This document shows, in pieces, positions 18,433-27,164 of a stretch of 64,000 nt of DNA. The notes under the pieces were generated by a model. The model searched no databases. It was given only the letters and a program-made list of their open reading frames with translations, and was not told the origin of the DNA. The stretch is from Vibrio hepatarius (GTDB lineage: Bacteria; Pseudomonadota; Gammaproteobacteria; Enterobacterales; Vibrionaceae). The position numbers and the translations under genes are program-made. The first letter of the stretch is position 1. Each line of letters starts with the position of its first letter. The stretch lies in NCBI RefSeq assembly GCF_018860525.1, contig NZ_JAHKPM010000046.1, positions 1 to 64,000 on the forward strand, given 5' to 3'.

Positions 18433-18448
18433 AGTCCCTTCTCCCCCA

Positions 18449-18485
18449 ATGGCGCGGTAAAAATTTTTCAGCCGCGCCATTTTTA
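18449..18485 (+). terminator. Rho-independent terminator of the exporter-dehydrogenase operon
   Basis: A 9-base GC-rich stem atggcgcgg / ccgcgccat (18449-18457 and 18472-18480) is followed by tttt. Confidence 0.8.
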
Positions 18486-18633
18486 CAGCATTGCCCCTAA
18501 TGCTTGGTCGCCTTCCTCCTCTTCTATTATATTTTTAAATATCAATAAGTTATATTTTGATACAAACAATAATTTAGATATAATCTTTGTTTATTAAAGA
18601 TCTTTATATAGAGTATAAAAATTAGGAGGAGCT

Positions 18634-19005
18634 ATGATTACAGTCAAGCCATTTAATGTTATAAGCAATGATGAGCGAGGAGAAACAAAGTCTTTTAAAG
18701 TAAAAGACTATGGGGAGTTTATTTATATTACAAGGAAAAAAGGCTCATTATGTGGTAATACTTACCATAAGGGACAGAATGAGGGTACTAGATTAAAGAC
18801 TTTCGTATTATTACAAGGGGAAGTGACAGTTCATTATCGTCATATTAACTCTGAAAAGTCAGAAAGCCTTAAAGTAATCGCTCCATCTGTAATTGAAATA
18901 GAGCCTTTGATTGTTCATAACATGCATGTGGAAAACGATATTGTAATCCTAGAAAATAATTCCATCAATGATATTCAAGAAGATGTTATTAGGGAAACTG
19001 TTTAG
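18634..19005 (+). CDS. Small single-domain cupin protein
   Basis: A 123-residue cytoplasmic protein with no signal peptide. The segment GNTYHKGQNEG...FVLLQGEVTVHYRH, followed by a hydrophobic PSVIEIEPLIVHNM stretch, fits a one-domain cupin beta-barrel of the kind found in sugar-nucleotide isomerases/epimerases (FdtA or WxcM-like) and other small-ligand binders. Histidines H46, H67-region and H93-region could bind a metal, but the classical cupin motif is incomplete, so an enzyme activity is only a guess. It has a very strong ribosome binding site (ttaggaggagct) and a very AT-rich upstream region. It stands alone, with no polysaccharide genes nearby, which makes a sugar-modifying role less likely. 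Confidence 0.6.
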   Translation: MITVKPFNVISNDERGETKSFKVKDYGEFIYITRKKGSLCGNTYHKGQNEGTRLKTFVLLQGEVTVHYRHINSEKSESLKVIAPSVIEIEPLIVHNMHVENDIVILENNSINDIQEDVIRETV

Positions 19006-19061
19006 TTTTTTATTTTAATTACTGATAGAATATCAAATAAAATCAAACATAAATGCTATTA

Positions 19062-19106
19062 CAATAAATGGAATTTATTAGTAAGTATAATAAATTCCAT
19101 TTATTG
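19062..19106. repeat. Perfect 19-bp inverted repeat with a 7-base loop
   Basis: The arms 19062-19080 and 19088-19106 are exact reverse complements over 19 bases, enclosing gtaagta. The stem is AT-rich with one central tgga/tcca. It lies between the cupin gene and the next secreted-protein gene and lacks a T-tract, so it is not an ordinary terminator; it could be an operator for a dimeric regulator, an RNA processing signal, or a relic of a small mobile repeat. Confidence 0.75.
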
Positions 19107-19224
19107 CATCTATCGATTTAATTAAATAATGTATTTTCGTCTTGTATCACAAAAATAAATATGACCTCTATTGTGTATTAATTTTGTGGGGTAATTTGTC
19201 CGCGATTTATAAGAGGAAATAATA

Positions 19225-19884
19225 ATGATGAAAACAAGAATAGCAACCGTTTGCTTTTTTACTTGCTTAGCTGCCAATGTACAAGCGGAAACCCCACAAG
19301 TTGTCACAGATACTTCTCCAGAAGGTGTTTTCAGTAAATTTGAATCGGAGAATCAGATTCGTGAGAGTATGGAGGAAAATGGATATACCCAACATCGTTG
19401 TGGTGTTGAATCCATTCGACAAAGTGCGCCTGTTCAGCAACAAATAGATATACCGCATAGCCAGTTCCAATGTTTTTATTCAAAACCGGGGCTTCTACCT
19501 ACAGATGAGTCAGAGCTTGCTTATTGGCATTTAAACATTCTTTATAGCCATGACACTGGCTTATACAAGTCAGGTAATGAGTATACTGACTATTATCAAG
19601 TGAATGTTTACACTCACAAGCCAGCATATCTATTCGATGCCGGTCCACACTACTATAAACAGAGAGCACGTATACAATCACAGGGAATGACTGTTGGTGA
19701 ATGTAACTTGCAGCAAATTTACTATTTCATGAAACCACAAGAAGCTACATATCTGTCTCATGTTGCGACTTGTCCAGTATATGGTTCTGAAGGTGAAGTC
19801 TCAGGAAATATTCAGATAGATATAAACTACACTTCGGCCAACATGGGGTATAGCGAAAGACAAGTGACTTTTAATTCTCTTTAA
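19225..19884 (+). CDS. Secreted protein of unknown function
   Basis: A 219-residue protein that I do not recognise. It has a signal peptide (MMKTRIATVCFFTCLAANVQA, cleaved before ET) and a mature part rich in Tyr, Gln and Ser with four cysteines (about residues 58, 84, 157 and 181) that could form two disulfides, consistent with an extracellular or periplasmic beta-rich domain. No catalytic motif is evident. Met2 (19228) is an alternative start; the ribosome binding site is aagaggaaa. It is convergent with another small secreted protein and shares its terminator. It sits at the edge of the exoenzyme region, so a secreted role there is plausible but unproven. Confidence 0.72.
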   Translation: MMKTRIATVCFFTCLAANVQAETPQVVTDTSPEGVFSKFESENQIRESMEENGYTQHRCGVESIRQSAPVQQQIDIPHSQFQCFYSKPGLLPTDESELAYWHLNILYSHDTGLYKSGNEYTDYYQVNVYTHKPAYLFDAGPHYYKQRARIQSQGMTVGECNLQQIYYFMKPQEATYLSHVATCPVYGSEGEVSGNIQIDINYTSANMGYSERQVTFNSL

Positions 19885-19911
19885 TAAATACGCCTGAGAC
19901 ATTACAAAAAA

Positions 19912-19929
19912 GTGGGGGTTAGCCCCCAC
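19912..19929. terminator. Bidirectional terminator between two convergent secreted-protein genes
   Basis: A 7-base GC-rich stem gtggggg / cccccac with a 4-base loop is flanked by an A-tract on the left (acaaaaa) and by a short T-rich run on the right (attgttt), so it can end transcription from both sides. Confidence 0.8.
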
Positions 19930-19952
19930 GATTGTTTATGTATTATAATAGG

Positions 19953-20615
19953 TTAGATTCTTTCACCTGAAGGGCTAACGTCACCACATTTTTTAAACAT
20001 TAGGCCATAGCTGTGAGTGAGCTTTCCATCTATTGTATCTAATGTAATTAAGCCACTGTTTTGACGTGCATTACGATTATCAACTTTGACTTCAGACTTT
20101 ATAACAACAGGCTCCGTTGCATTACAAGAAGACCAAACTAAGCTTTGTAATCCAATACGGTCACTGATCTGGTAGTTGTCTGAAATAGGCCCAGTAAACG
20201 CCGAACTTAACCTTGCTTCCTGACGTTCACCTGCAAAGAAGTAAGTAGAAGTTTGTTGTGCCATAACATGTTCATCAAGATCAGCATACCCTCTGTAGTT
20301 TACATCCGCTAGGGTGAATGCATAACCATTAGGAATACCTAATACTGCAGTAATTTGACAGTTTTTGCGATTTTCTCGTCTTGAAATGTCGGGTCCTGCT
20401 TCGGCAATATATTCGTCAAAACCAAGAACAAAGGACTTACCATCAGGTGCAATAGTTGAAGATACGGTACCAAAAGGGCAACCACTACCTGAACTCTGTA
20501 AGCTTTGAATAGTAACTTGAGAAGGATCTAATTGGGCAAGTTCAACTTCTGCCAAAACATTGGTGGCCAATAATGTGCTGGATGCAGCTAGTAATGTAAG
20601 AATAGACAACTTCAT
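19953..20615 (-). CDS. Secreted DUF4360-type protein
   Basis: A 220-residue protein with a signal peptide (MKLSILTLLAASSTLLATNVLAE). The mature part fits DUF4360, a family of secreted proteins of unknown function common in fungi and actinobacteria: GSGCPFGTVSSTIAPDGKSF, FDEYIAEAGPDISRRENRKNCQ and a YRGYADL segment, with cysteines at about residues 48, 86, 163 and 203 placed for disulfides. I chose the ATG at 20615 because it gives a clean signal peptide and a ggagt about 12 bases upstream; in-frame ATGs at 20633 and 20663 would add up to 16 residues. Function cannot be named. It lies between another small secreted protein and a sphingomyelinase-like gene. Confidence 0.75.
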   Translation of the reverse strand: MKLSILTLLAASSTLLATNVLAEVELAQLDPSQVTIQSLQSSGSGCPFGTVSSTIAPDGKSFVLGFDEYIAEAGPDISRRENRKNCQITAVLGIPNGYAFTLADVNYRGYADLDEHVMAQQTSTYFFAGERQEARLSSAFTGPISDNYQISDRIGLQSLVWSSCNATEPVVIKSEVKVDNRNARQNSGLITLDTIDGKLTHSYGLMFKKCGDVSPSGERI

Positions 20616-20846
20616 TTTCAATTTAAACTCCATTTTATTGATAGTGTTAATTTTAAAAATCACTTTAATTCAATGACTTATACTGGAGTTGGTAGACTAG
20701 TTGAAAATTATATAAAAATCTTATTCCTTAAGTTAAAACATTTGTTTTTTTTATGAAGTGAGGCTGAAAACTCAGTTTACAGCCAAGTAAGTTATGTAAG
20801 TTGTTGATTACAAAAAAGAAAGGCATTCATTCAAATAAATGAAAAC

Positions 20847-22145
20847 TCAATCACCTACGGTAAATTGTGCACTAACAGCAAAATGATCAGATAAATCCCA
20901 AACTCCCCACATGTCTTCTTGGAAATTACGCGGCAAGTTAATCTTACTGGAGCTATCAATAATAGAGCCGTTGTCTACAAATAATAAATAGTCAAGGCGT
21001 TCTCTATCTGACTCATCGCTGTAACTAATATGTTCGTTGAGGTATGGATCAAAGCTGTAAAGTAGGGCACCTTCTAAGGGAGGTTCAATTACATTAAGCA
21101 CTCTTTTCATTTGTTCAAAATCGAGTGGGAATTTTTGTTTGGCTATATTGAAGTCTCCGCCAATAATAATGGGCTCATTGCTAGGTAGATTAAGTTGATT
21201 GATAAAAGAAAATATTTCACTAATCTGGAGCATTCTTACGTTCCTATGTCCTTGAGAGTTCCAAGCTCCGAGGTGAACGTTAAAAAGGTGATAGGGATAT
21301 CTACCTTTCATAATTTTTGTATATAATATTCCCTTGTCTGCTGAGCAATCGGTACCTTTACAGTTAGCAAAAATATGTTGAGCCTGCTCAACTATTGGGT
21401 ATTTGCTAAAAGTGAGTACACCACCGTCATAGGTATTACTACCGCCACCATCAAGTTTGTTGCTTGTGTAAGGGAAATAATTTTGCATAGTCCAGCGGAT
21501 ATTTTGTACATTTTCATATCGGAATAATTCCTGCATAAATACGACATCATTATTATTTATCATTCTTGAACTGGCGATTAAAGTATCTCTTACTCCCATA
21601 TATTTACCAATATAACTTAGCATCCAAGTATTATATGTGAGTATACTCAGGCTATTGTTCTCAGTTCGTCTGGGTATGCTTTCTATTATTTTGTCAATAA
21701 CCAGTGTGATTTTGTCATACCCACCGGTATAGCTTGCCTTATAGTAGTATTGATAGGAATTCTTGAAACTTGCATGGATATTTCTATCAGTATGAAGATC
21801 GCCTAGTTCTATAGTGTCTGGATCTGCTAATGTATAAGATATATTGGAACCCCAAAAAGTGCCTTCTAATCTTATAACCAATGACAGCATTGTTTCACCA
21901 AGAAATGTGTATATGTCATATTTTTTTCCTGATTTAACACCTGAATTACGGCTTAGCTCTGCAACATAGGTTAATTTATATGGCTGTAGAGGACCTACAT
22001 TTTTCTTCTGCCAAAGACTAGGTTGGCCTACGATAGTTAAGTCAATATCTTCTGGGGTATTATTAAGGATATAAATACTTGTATCTGCCTGAGATGTAAA
22101 AGTTAACATTAATAGTATTGTATAAAGTGCTAGTGTATTTTTCAT
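20847..22145 (-). CDS. Sphingomyelinase-like phosphodiesterase (EEP fold), secreted
   Basis: A 432-residue secreted protein (signal peptide MKNTLALYTILLMLTFTSQA). The C-terminal about 280 residues form an endonuclease/exonuclease/phosphatase (DNase I-like) domain with all expected motifs: LTYNTWM, the metal-binding glutamate in VVFMQELF, FNVHLGAW, IIGGDFNIA, ERLDYLLF and the terminal LSDHFAV. This pattern fits bacterial neutral sphingomyelinases/beta-hemolysins (phospholipase C type) better than nucleases. The N-terminal about 150 residues (ILNNTPEDIDLTIVGQPSLW...) look like a separate beta-sandwich, perhaps for membrane binding. I start at 22145 for the signal peptide although its ribosome binding site is weak; 43 more in-frame codons lie upstream. 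It probably damages host membranes or releases phosphocholine. Confidence 0.8.
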   Translation of the reverse strand: MKNTLALYTILLMLTFTSQADTSIYILNNTPEDIDLTIVGQPSLWQKKNVGPLQPYKLTYVAELSRNSGVKSGKKYDIYTFLGETMLSLVIRLEGTFWGSNISYTLADPDTIELGDLHTDRNIHASFKNSYQYYYKASYTGGYDKITLVIDKIIESIPRRTENNSLSILTYNTWMLSYIGKYMGVRDTLIASSRMINNNDVVFMQELFRYENVQNIRWTMQNYFPYTSNKLDGGGSNTYDGGVLTFSKYPIVEQAQHIFANCKGTDCSADKGILYTKIMKGRYPYHLFNVHLGAWNSQGHRNVRMLQISEIFSFINQLNLPSNEPIIIGGDFNIAKQKFPLDFEQMKRVLNVIEPPLEGALLYSFDPYLNEHISYSDESDRERLDYLLFVDNGSIIDSSSKINLPRNFQEDMWGVWDLSDHFAVSAQFTVGD

Positions 22146-22838
22146 TGCTGACAAATTATGATTATTATTTTGTTTTAAGTATTTTCCTATTGAATATGAA
22201 AATTTCTTATCTGATCGATTGATTTTTGTTACATATAGCCATTTCCTATAGAAAAAATTGAACAATGCTCTCATTAATTAACTCTAATCTTATTAGAGTT
22301 TTTGGAAAGTTTGGCACAATTATATTAGCTGAATGTCTCATCCATAGTTACTTGCCAGCATAGGATCTACTCTTCGACAATAATTTCTCAATAAGTACTG
22401 AATAGTATTTCGTTTCAAATAGAGTTGCAAAGGTTAAAAATGAATACATATGCAGTTTAATCTACTTTTTTTCTGTTGAGAAAAGTAGATTAAAAAATCA
22501 TGGTAACGCTATTTTCAATTAATTTAGGATTTTTAAGCTTAATTTTAATCATATTCAGGTATTTTTCTGATTGATTTGAAATTAAAAAATTCATTAGTCA
22601 TAGATTAATATTCTGTGATTAGAGTTTGAATTTATTTAAATACATGATTTGTAAGTAAATGTTTTATATATAAATTAGGAATTAGTGAGAGGATTTTTTG
22701 CTAGTTTTATTCACGGTTTAAGCAATTAATGCTGGTTATGGATTGATTTGAACGATAAATATCATCAATCTACGCTTCGTTGAAGTTGGAATATCTACAC
22801 AACTTTTTATATAAAATCTAACGGAGTAGAATTTGAAA
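22146..22838. promoter_or_regulatory. Long AT-rich divergent intergenic region with two hairpins
   Basis: About 690 bases without a supported gene between the divergent sphingomyelinase-like and transglutaminase genes. Two palindromes stand out: an 8-base stem aactctaa / ttagagtt (22280-22287 and 22293-22300) followed by ttt, which looks like a plus-strand terminator with no gene before it, and a 14-base stem (22456-22469 and 22481-22494). The length and AT-richness fit silencing by H-NS-type proteins and complex regulation, or a small RNA between the hairpins; both are guesses. Confidence 0.4.
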
Positions 22839-24653
22839 ATGAAAAAAATCATCACTTTATTATCTGTTTCGGTACCTTTGGTCGCCGTAGCAGACGATGC
22901 AAAAATTGAACAATTCATGAAAGCATTTCACGATAATCCGCAAGCAGTAATGGATAGTTTGCCTGAGAAAGAAGGTGAAGAATATGTGACTATGAGCGCT
23001 GAAGATATCGAGCTAATAAGAAATGAAATGCGTGAGACAGTAATGGATAGAGCTGAGCCGATGCTTGCTCCTCGCTTTGCCCCAAACCTAGGCAACGATA
23101 ATCCAGCACGTTTAGTTGATGTTGGAAATGCTCTTATTCGTAATCTAGTCGAATTGGACAACGCAGCGCCAGATTCAAAAAAGCTCTCAGTTCAGCCTTG
23201 GTCTGATACATATTGGCCACTATATTCCGGAGCCGCGGGGTGGCGATATGCAGATAGAGAACTTTATGCTTCAGATTGGCAAGAGTACTATGATTTTTCA
23301 CACTCAATTAAACCTGTAGATAGCTATTCAAATGAGCAGCGTCATCTCCTTTCACCTGCAGAAAAATACGACTTATTGGTTGGAGATAAGAACTTTACTC
23401 TAACTAAACGTTCGTGGGATTCAGGCAAAGGGTATTATGATTCTCAAGGCCGAGTTGAGCGCTGGATGGGGCTTTGCCATGGCTGGGCTGCTGCAGCATA
23501 CATGCTACCACGTCCTGAAAAATCAATTAACGTTCTAGATGCCAATGGCGATATGCTAAAGTTTTACCCTTCTGATATTAAAGCCTTAGGGACTTTATTG
23601 TGGGCTGAAGCGCCATTTAACACCCGATTTATTGGTGGTCGTTGTAACATTAAAGATCCGGCAAAAGATGAAAATGGTCGAGTAATTGAGCCAGATTGTG
23701 TCGATAACAACCCAGCAAGTTGGCACTTATCAGTTCTTAACCAGATTGGTATTACTGGCCGCAGTATGATTATGGATGCGACTTATGATTACCAAGTATG
23801 GAACCAACCAATCTTGGGCTATAAGGTTAAGTATTTTAACCCACAAACTAACCGTACATCGAATGACCCGGCAAGTGTTACTATCGCGATGGGTGATTAT
23901 GAGAAAGATAAATTCACTAAATATCGTTCGTCACGTGCTGTATCTGTTGTTGGTGTGGAAATGGTTGTTGATTACATGGTCGAAACCAACCCCACACATA
24001 GAGACTATGATAAGCCACGGTTAGATGGTGTTTCGCGCGTAAGATATTATTACGATTTAGAGTTGGATACTTCCGGTAACGTAATTGGTGGTGAATGGTA
24101 TCAGAATCGTCACCCTGATTTCCTATGGACACCAACCCCTCAAGCTGTTGCAAAATCTTATTATGATGGTCGAGGTAATTGGGATGTGACTCAATCTGTC
24201 CCTTCAAGCTGGCAAACTCAGGCACCAAGAGCATCACGCCATACTCAACCTATGACATCAATTGTTTCTGCTCTTTTTGAAGCTTCTTCAAGTAATGAGA
24301 AACCAGCAGAGGAATGGAAGCAACTTTCTACGCAAGGGAGTCAATGTTTGGACGTTGAAAATGGTTATGGCACTCCTGGTGCGAAAGTTTATGGTTGGAG
24401 CTGCCATATCGGTGATAACCAGCAGTGGCAACTAACATCTTCTGGTCAATTGATTAGTAAAACAGCACCAGGAATGTGTGTTGATCAGATAGGCGGCAAT
24501 ATTACTATGGAAGAGTGTAGTGATCGCCCGAACCAAAAGTGGCACTTTGATAACGGTCAACTTAAGAATTCATTAGATAATGCTCTAAAGTGGAACGATA
24601 ACACTTGGCTTGTTGAAGCTGATGTGAGTGGTAGCCAGTGGGTTTGGAAATAA
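22839..24653 (+). CDS. Secreted GP42-type transglutaminase with C-terminal ricin-B lectin domain
   Basis: A 604-residue secreted protein (signal peptide MKKIITLLSVSVPLVAVA). The main part fits the transglutaminase elicitor family (Phytophthora GP42 and its Vibrio homologues): the catalytic cysteine C213 in MGLCHGWAAAAYMLPRP, H296 in NPASWHLSVLNQIG and D313 in MIMDATYDYQVWNQP form a likely Cys-His-Asp triad. Residues about 486-604 form a ricin-type beta-trefoil lectin (SQCLDVENGYGTPGAKVYGW, NQQWQL, GMCVDQ, NQKWHF). It could cross-link proteins while bound to host or algal glycans. The ATG at 22839 is used; a TTG two codons upstream is better spaced from the ggag ribosome binding site. It stands alone between a long AT-rich region and a strong terminator. 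Confidence 0.85.
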   Translation: MKKIITLLSVSVPLVAVADDAKIEQFMKAFHDNPQAVMDSLPEKEGEEYVTMSAEDIELIRNEMRETVMDRAEPMLAPRFAPNLGNDNPARLVDVGNALIRNLVELDNAAPDSKKLSVQPWSDTYWPLYSGAAGWRYADRELYASDWQEYYDFSHSIKPVDSYSNEQRHLLSPAEKYDLLVGDKNFTLTKRSWDSGKGYYDSQGRVERWMGLCHGWAAAAYMLPRPEKSINVLDANGDMLKFYPSDIKALGTLLWAEAPFNTRFIGGRCNIKDPAKDENGRVIEPDCVDNNPASWHLSVLNQIGITGRSMIMDATYDYQVWNQPILGYKVKYFNPQTNRTSNDPASVTIAMGDYEKDKFTKYRSSRAVSVVGVEMVVDYMVETNPTHRDYDKPRLDGVSRVRYYYDLELDTSGNVIGGEWYQNRHPDFLWTPTPQAVAKSYYDGRGNWDVTQSVPSSWQTQAPRASRHTQPMTSIVSALFEASSSNEKPAEEWKQLSTQGSQCLDVENGYGTPGAKVYGWSCHIGDNQQWQLTSSGQLISKTAPGMCVDQIGGNITMEECSDRPNQKWHFDNGQLKNSLDNALKWNDNTWLVEADVSGSQWVWK

Positions 24654-24677
24654 ACTTTAATTAAAATATTATCAACA

Positions 24678-24706
24678 ATGGAGCTCTCAAGAGTTGAGAG
24701 CTCCAT
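24678..24706. terminator. Strong bidirectional terminator between transglutaminase and vibriolysin genes
   Basis: A perfect 13-base stem (24678-24690 and 24694-24706) with a 3-base loop lies between two convergent genes. The flanking T-tracts are short. Confidence 0.8.
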
Positions 24707-24711
24707 ATTCT

Positions 24712-26727
24712 TTATTGATAACAACTTCCCTCAAATAACCAATACCAGTAATAGTTGTATGGGTCTGCTCCCCAGCTATCTTGAATGGCGGTGAAACGAT
24801 TACCCTGATATTGAATCTGCATACCTTGTGGATAGTAATCATTCGATGACCATTCACTCAAAGCTGAACAAGTATCTTGTGGTTGAGGTTGTGGATCTTG
24901 TCCATCAAGGTAGGCACTGACACCGACATAAGCGTCAGACGATCCTGTAGCACCTTTGACCATAATGTATATATGCGTCTGTCCGACTCCGCTGAAGCCA
25001 CAATATTCACCATTATCTGCATTTGTTGATGAACAGTCATAGTCATTTAGTGAAGCGCGTCTATTAATTGCCACATACATATCTACGTTTCCATAACCGT
25101 TGTAAGTCTGAACCCATATATCTTCACTAGGAGCATTCTCTAAAATAAAGTGCTGTTCATCCTTACCATGTGGATCGATAGATTCAGGTATGTTGATTAC
25201 TAAATTGGTAATATCTGGTGTTGGTGTTGGTGTTGGTGTTGGATTGGGCTGGTTTGACGTACAATTTGTTACTTGAACACCCACTTGCGCAAAAGCACTG
25301 TGAACAGCTGAACTTTCATAGCCAAGTTTTTCTGCTGCTTTACAGACGCCCTCTGCACCCTGCTGGAAGTTAGAATTTGCTTGCCAATATAATTGGTTAG
25401 CCGTTGCATAGGCAATGAACGCTTTTTGGATGTCCCAATTTGGGCTTGTGGCTAAATGGTAAAAAGCCTTATTGAAAATACCGGAGCTGTGGTGAACATC
25501 AATGCCATTATAGTATTGGTTGATATGATCGATAGAAGTCCCGTCTTTGCTTGGTTGTATAAAGTATCTCATCGCATCGGAATACTTCATTACATGTTCA
25601 CCCATCTTCCAATTAAAACTTCCGTTTACATATTGGCTAAGCGCAGCAGCTGCAACATCCGAGAAGGATTCGTTCATTCCTCCGGACATGCCACGATATT
25701 CTAGGCCAGAGTTTTGCTCTGTAAAACCGTGGCTGACTTCATGAGCTATGACATCCCAAGTTGCAAGCGGGTACATTGATTGGTTGCCATCACCAAATGT
25801 CATTTGTCGTCCGTCCCAAAAGGCATTACCGTAACTTGTCCCATAATGTACGCGCATCGTTAGCTTTTGTTGTATTGGTTTAGTGTTTAACCAATCTTTA
25901 TACATATCGAAGACTCGTTGACCAAAATATTGTGCATCATTCATTGGAGCGTATGCACCATTGACAGCTCGAGTACTGTTGGTGTTGCAGTTGAACCGAT
26001 GAACTTTTCCTCCGAATTGTTGGTTGTTCATATCAATGGTTTTGACGTTTTGGCTGTCCATCTGACAGTATTGGTTGACTTCAAAACCGCCATAATGTGT
26101 TGTTGGGCTGAAGTAATATTGGCCGCTTTTTTGGTTACCTCCAGGCCCTTCGGCTTCGATAAATGCTATGCCTTCCCATTGATCGAGGGTTTCACCCGTT
26201 TTCGCATCGATTAATGTAATAGGCCTCGAGGGAGCCATTCCTTTTATTTGCACAAGATCAACTTTGTAGACTAAGTGAGCTACCTGTTGTGAGTCTTGCC
26301 AGATCATCAGATTAGCTCTTGGTTCACCCATTGTTTGTGAGGCAAAGCCTTGATTGGTGTTCTTTACCAGCTCTATAGCTTGATTGGCGCTAAACATAGG
26401 CAGAGTAGAGTCAATGTCTGTATCAATGCCAGTGAGAACTTGTCCATCAATGGGGGTGATATCACCTTGATCTGAGAGCTGAGCAACAATGGATTTGCCG
26501 TACACTGGAACACCAAAATGCAGTTGCTGCTTCCGCAGTAGAGTGGTGGAACCTGCTTGCACATAATTGCTGTCTGAATACGCTAATGGTTGATTATATG
26601 GTGAATAATTTTTAGACCTTGATTGATTGAGTACATGAGAGAGATCGACTTGCGAGTAATCAACAATGTTTGCTGCTTGAGAACCAAATGCTATTGGTAG
26701 CAACAGAAGTAAATTAACATTACGCAT
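24712..26727 (-). CDS. Vibriolysin-type zinc metalloprotease (M4) with PPC and chitin-binding domains
   Basis: A 671-residue secreted thermolysin-family protease, close to Vibrio hemagglutinin/protease and vibriolysins. Order: signal peptide (MRNVNLLLLLPIAFGSQA), propeptide with FTP/PepSY-like region to about residue 191, catalytic domain starting near AEGPGGNQKSG with zinc site H329-E330-xx-H333 and third ligand E353 in GGMNESFSD, catalytic H near GIDVHHSSGIFN, then a TPTPTPTP linker (about 495-505), a pre-peptidase C-terminal (PPC) domain, and a C-terminal CBM5/12-type chitin-binding domain (WSSNDYYPQGMQIQYQGNRF, WYWLFEG). It degrades extracellular proteins and matures other exoenzymes; in vibrios such genes are usually under quorum-sensing control. 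The 437 bases upstream are AT-rich and long enough for complex regulation. Confidence 0.95.
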   Translation of the reverse strand: MRNVNLLLLLPIAFGSQAANIVDYSQVDLSHVLNQSRSKNYSPYNQPLAYSDSNYVQAGSTTLLRKQQLHFGVPVYGKSIVAQLSDQGDITPIDGQVLTGIDTDIDSTLPMFSANQAIELVKNTNQGFASQTMGEPRANLMIWQDSQQVAHLVYKVDLVQIKGMAPSRPITLIDAKTGETLDQWEGIAFIEAEGPGGNQKSGQYYFSPTTHYGGFEVNQYCQMDSQNVKTIDMNNQQFGGKVHRFNCNTNSTRAVNGAYAPMNDAQYFGQRVFDMYKDWLNTKPIQQKLTMRVHYGTSYGNAFWDGRQMTFGDGNQSMYPLATWDVIAHEVSHGFTEQNSGLEYRGMSGGMNESFSDVAAAALSQYVNGSFNWKMGEHVMKYSDAMRYFIQPSKDGTSIDHINQYYNGIDVHHSSGIFNKAFYHLATSPNWDIQKAFIAYATANQLYWQANSNFQQGAEGVCKAAEKLGYESSAVHSAFAQVGVQVTNCTSNQPNPTPTPTPTPDITNLVINIPESIDPHGKDEQHFILENAPSEDIWVQTYNGYGNVDMYVAINRRASLNDYDCSSTNADNGEYCGFSGVGQTHIYIMVKGATGSSDAYVGVSAYLDGQDPQPQPQDTCSALSEWSSNDYYPQGMQIQYQGNRFTAIQDSWGADPYNYYWYWLFEGSCYQ

Positions 26728-27112
26728 ACTTCACCTTTATAATTATTTCAGTTAGTTGGGGTAAAAAGTGCGTGTCCAGATTAGTGGTGATTGAGAATAA
26801 AAATAACTGCAATTGGTTTTATATGTGTTATCGGTTCAAAATGTAAATTTTATTAATATTACGAATGAGATATTGGTTCTAATATAGAGATTTATTATTA
26901 TTGTTTAGTTATTAATTTTTCATTAACGTGTTGTTATTGAATGCTTATAGGGTCAATTATCGGTTTTCAAATAGTGGTTAAATAAAGGCAGGCGAAAGTG
27001 GCTAAATTGTTACTATCATTTGTGTGTCGAAAATCATCGGGGTAAAAAGTCTGTTAAAAAAGACGCTTTGTGATGCCTATGCAACATGTTAATTGATACC
27101 ATGGAGGAACTA
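26728..27112. promoter_or_regulatory. Divergent promoter region of vibriolysin and the export operon
   Basis: No gene is visible in this AT-rich stretch apart from the short reading frame that begins at 27113. It must contain the promoters of vibriolysin (minus) and of the export operon (plus). I see no clear named operator. Confidence 0.45.
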
Positions 27113-27148
27113 ATGAATAACTATGTAGTCACATGGCTACACAAATAA
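27113..27148 (+). CDS. Eleven-codon reading frame with a very strong ribosome binding site
   Basis: ATG at 27113 preceded by ggagg (27103-27107) with a 5-base spacer, followed by ten codons and tandem stops taa taa: MNNYVVTWLHK. An in-frame ATG at 27101 would add MEEL but has no ribosome binding site of its own. The coding part can fold into a small hairpin (27124-27130 with 27135-27141, one wobble pair). It ends 16 bases before the adaptor gene of the export operon. The translation signal is better than that of most genes in the window, so it is probably translated. It could be a leader peptide controlling the operon, or the precursor of an exported peptide. No maturation enzyme gene is nearby, and a chance reading frame is not excluded. 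Confidence 0.5.
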   Translation: MNNYVVTWLHK

Positions 27149-27164
27149 TAATTGGAAGTTAAGT

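Noticed and set aside
25205..25245. Short tandem repeat in the vibriolysin gene as a possible repeat array
   Set aside because: It encodes the Thr-Pro interdomain linker, common in secreted enzymes; it is not CRISPR-like.
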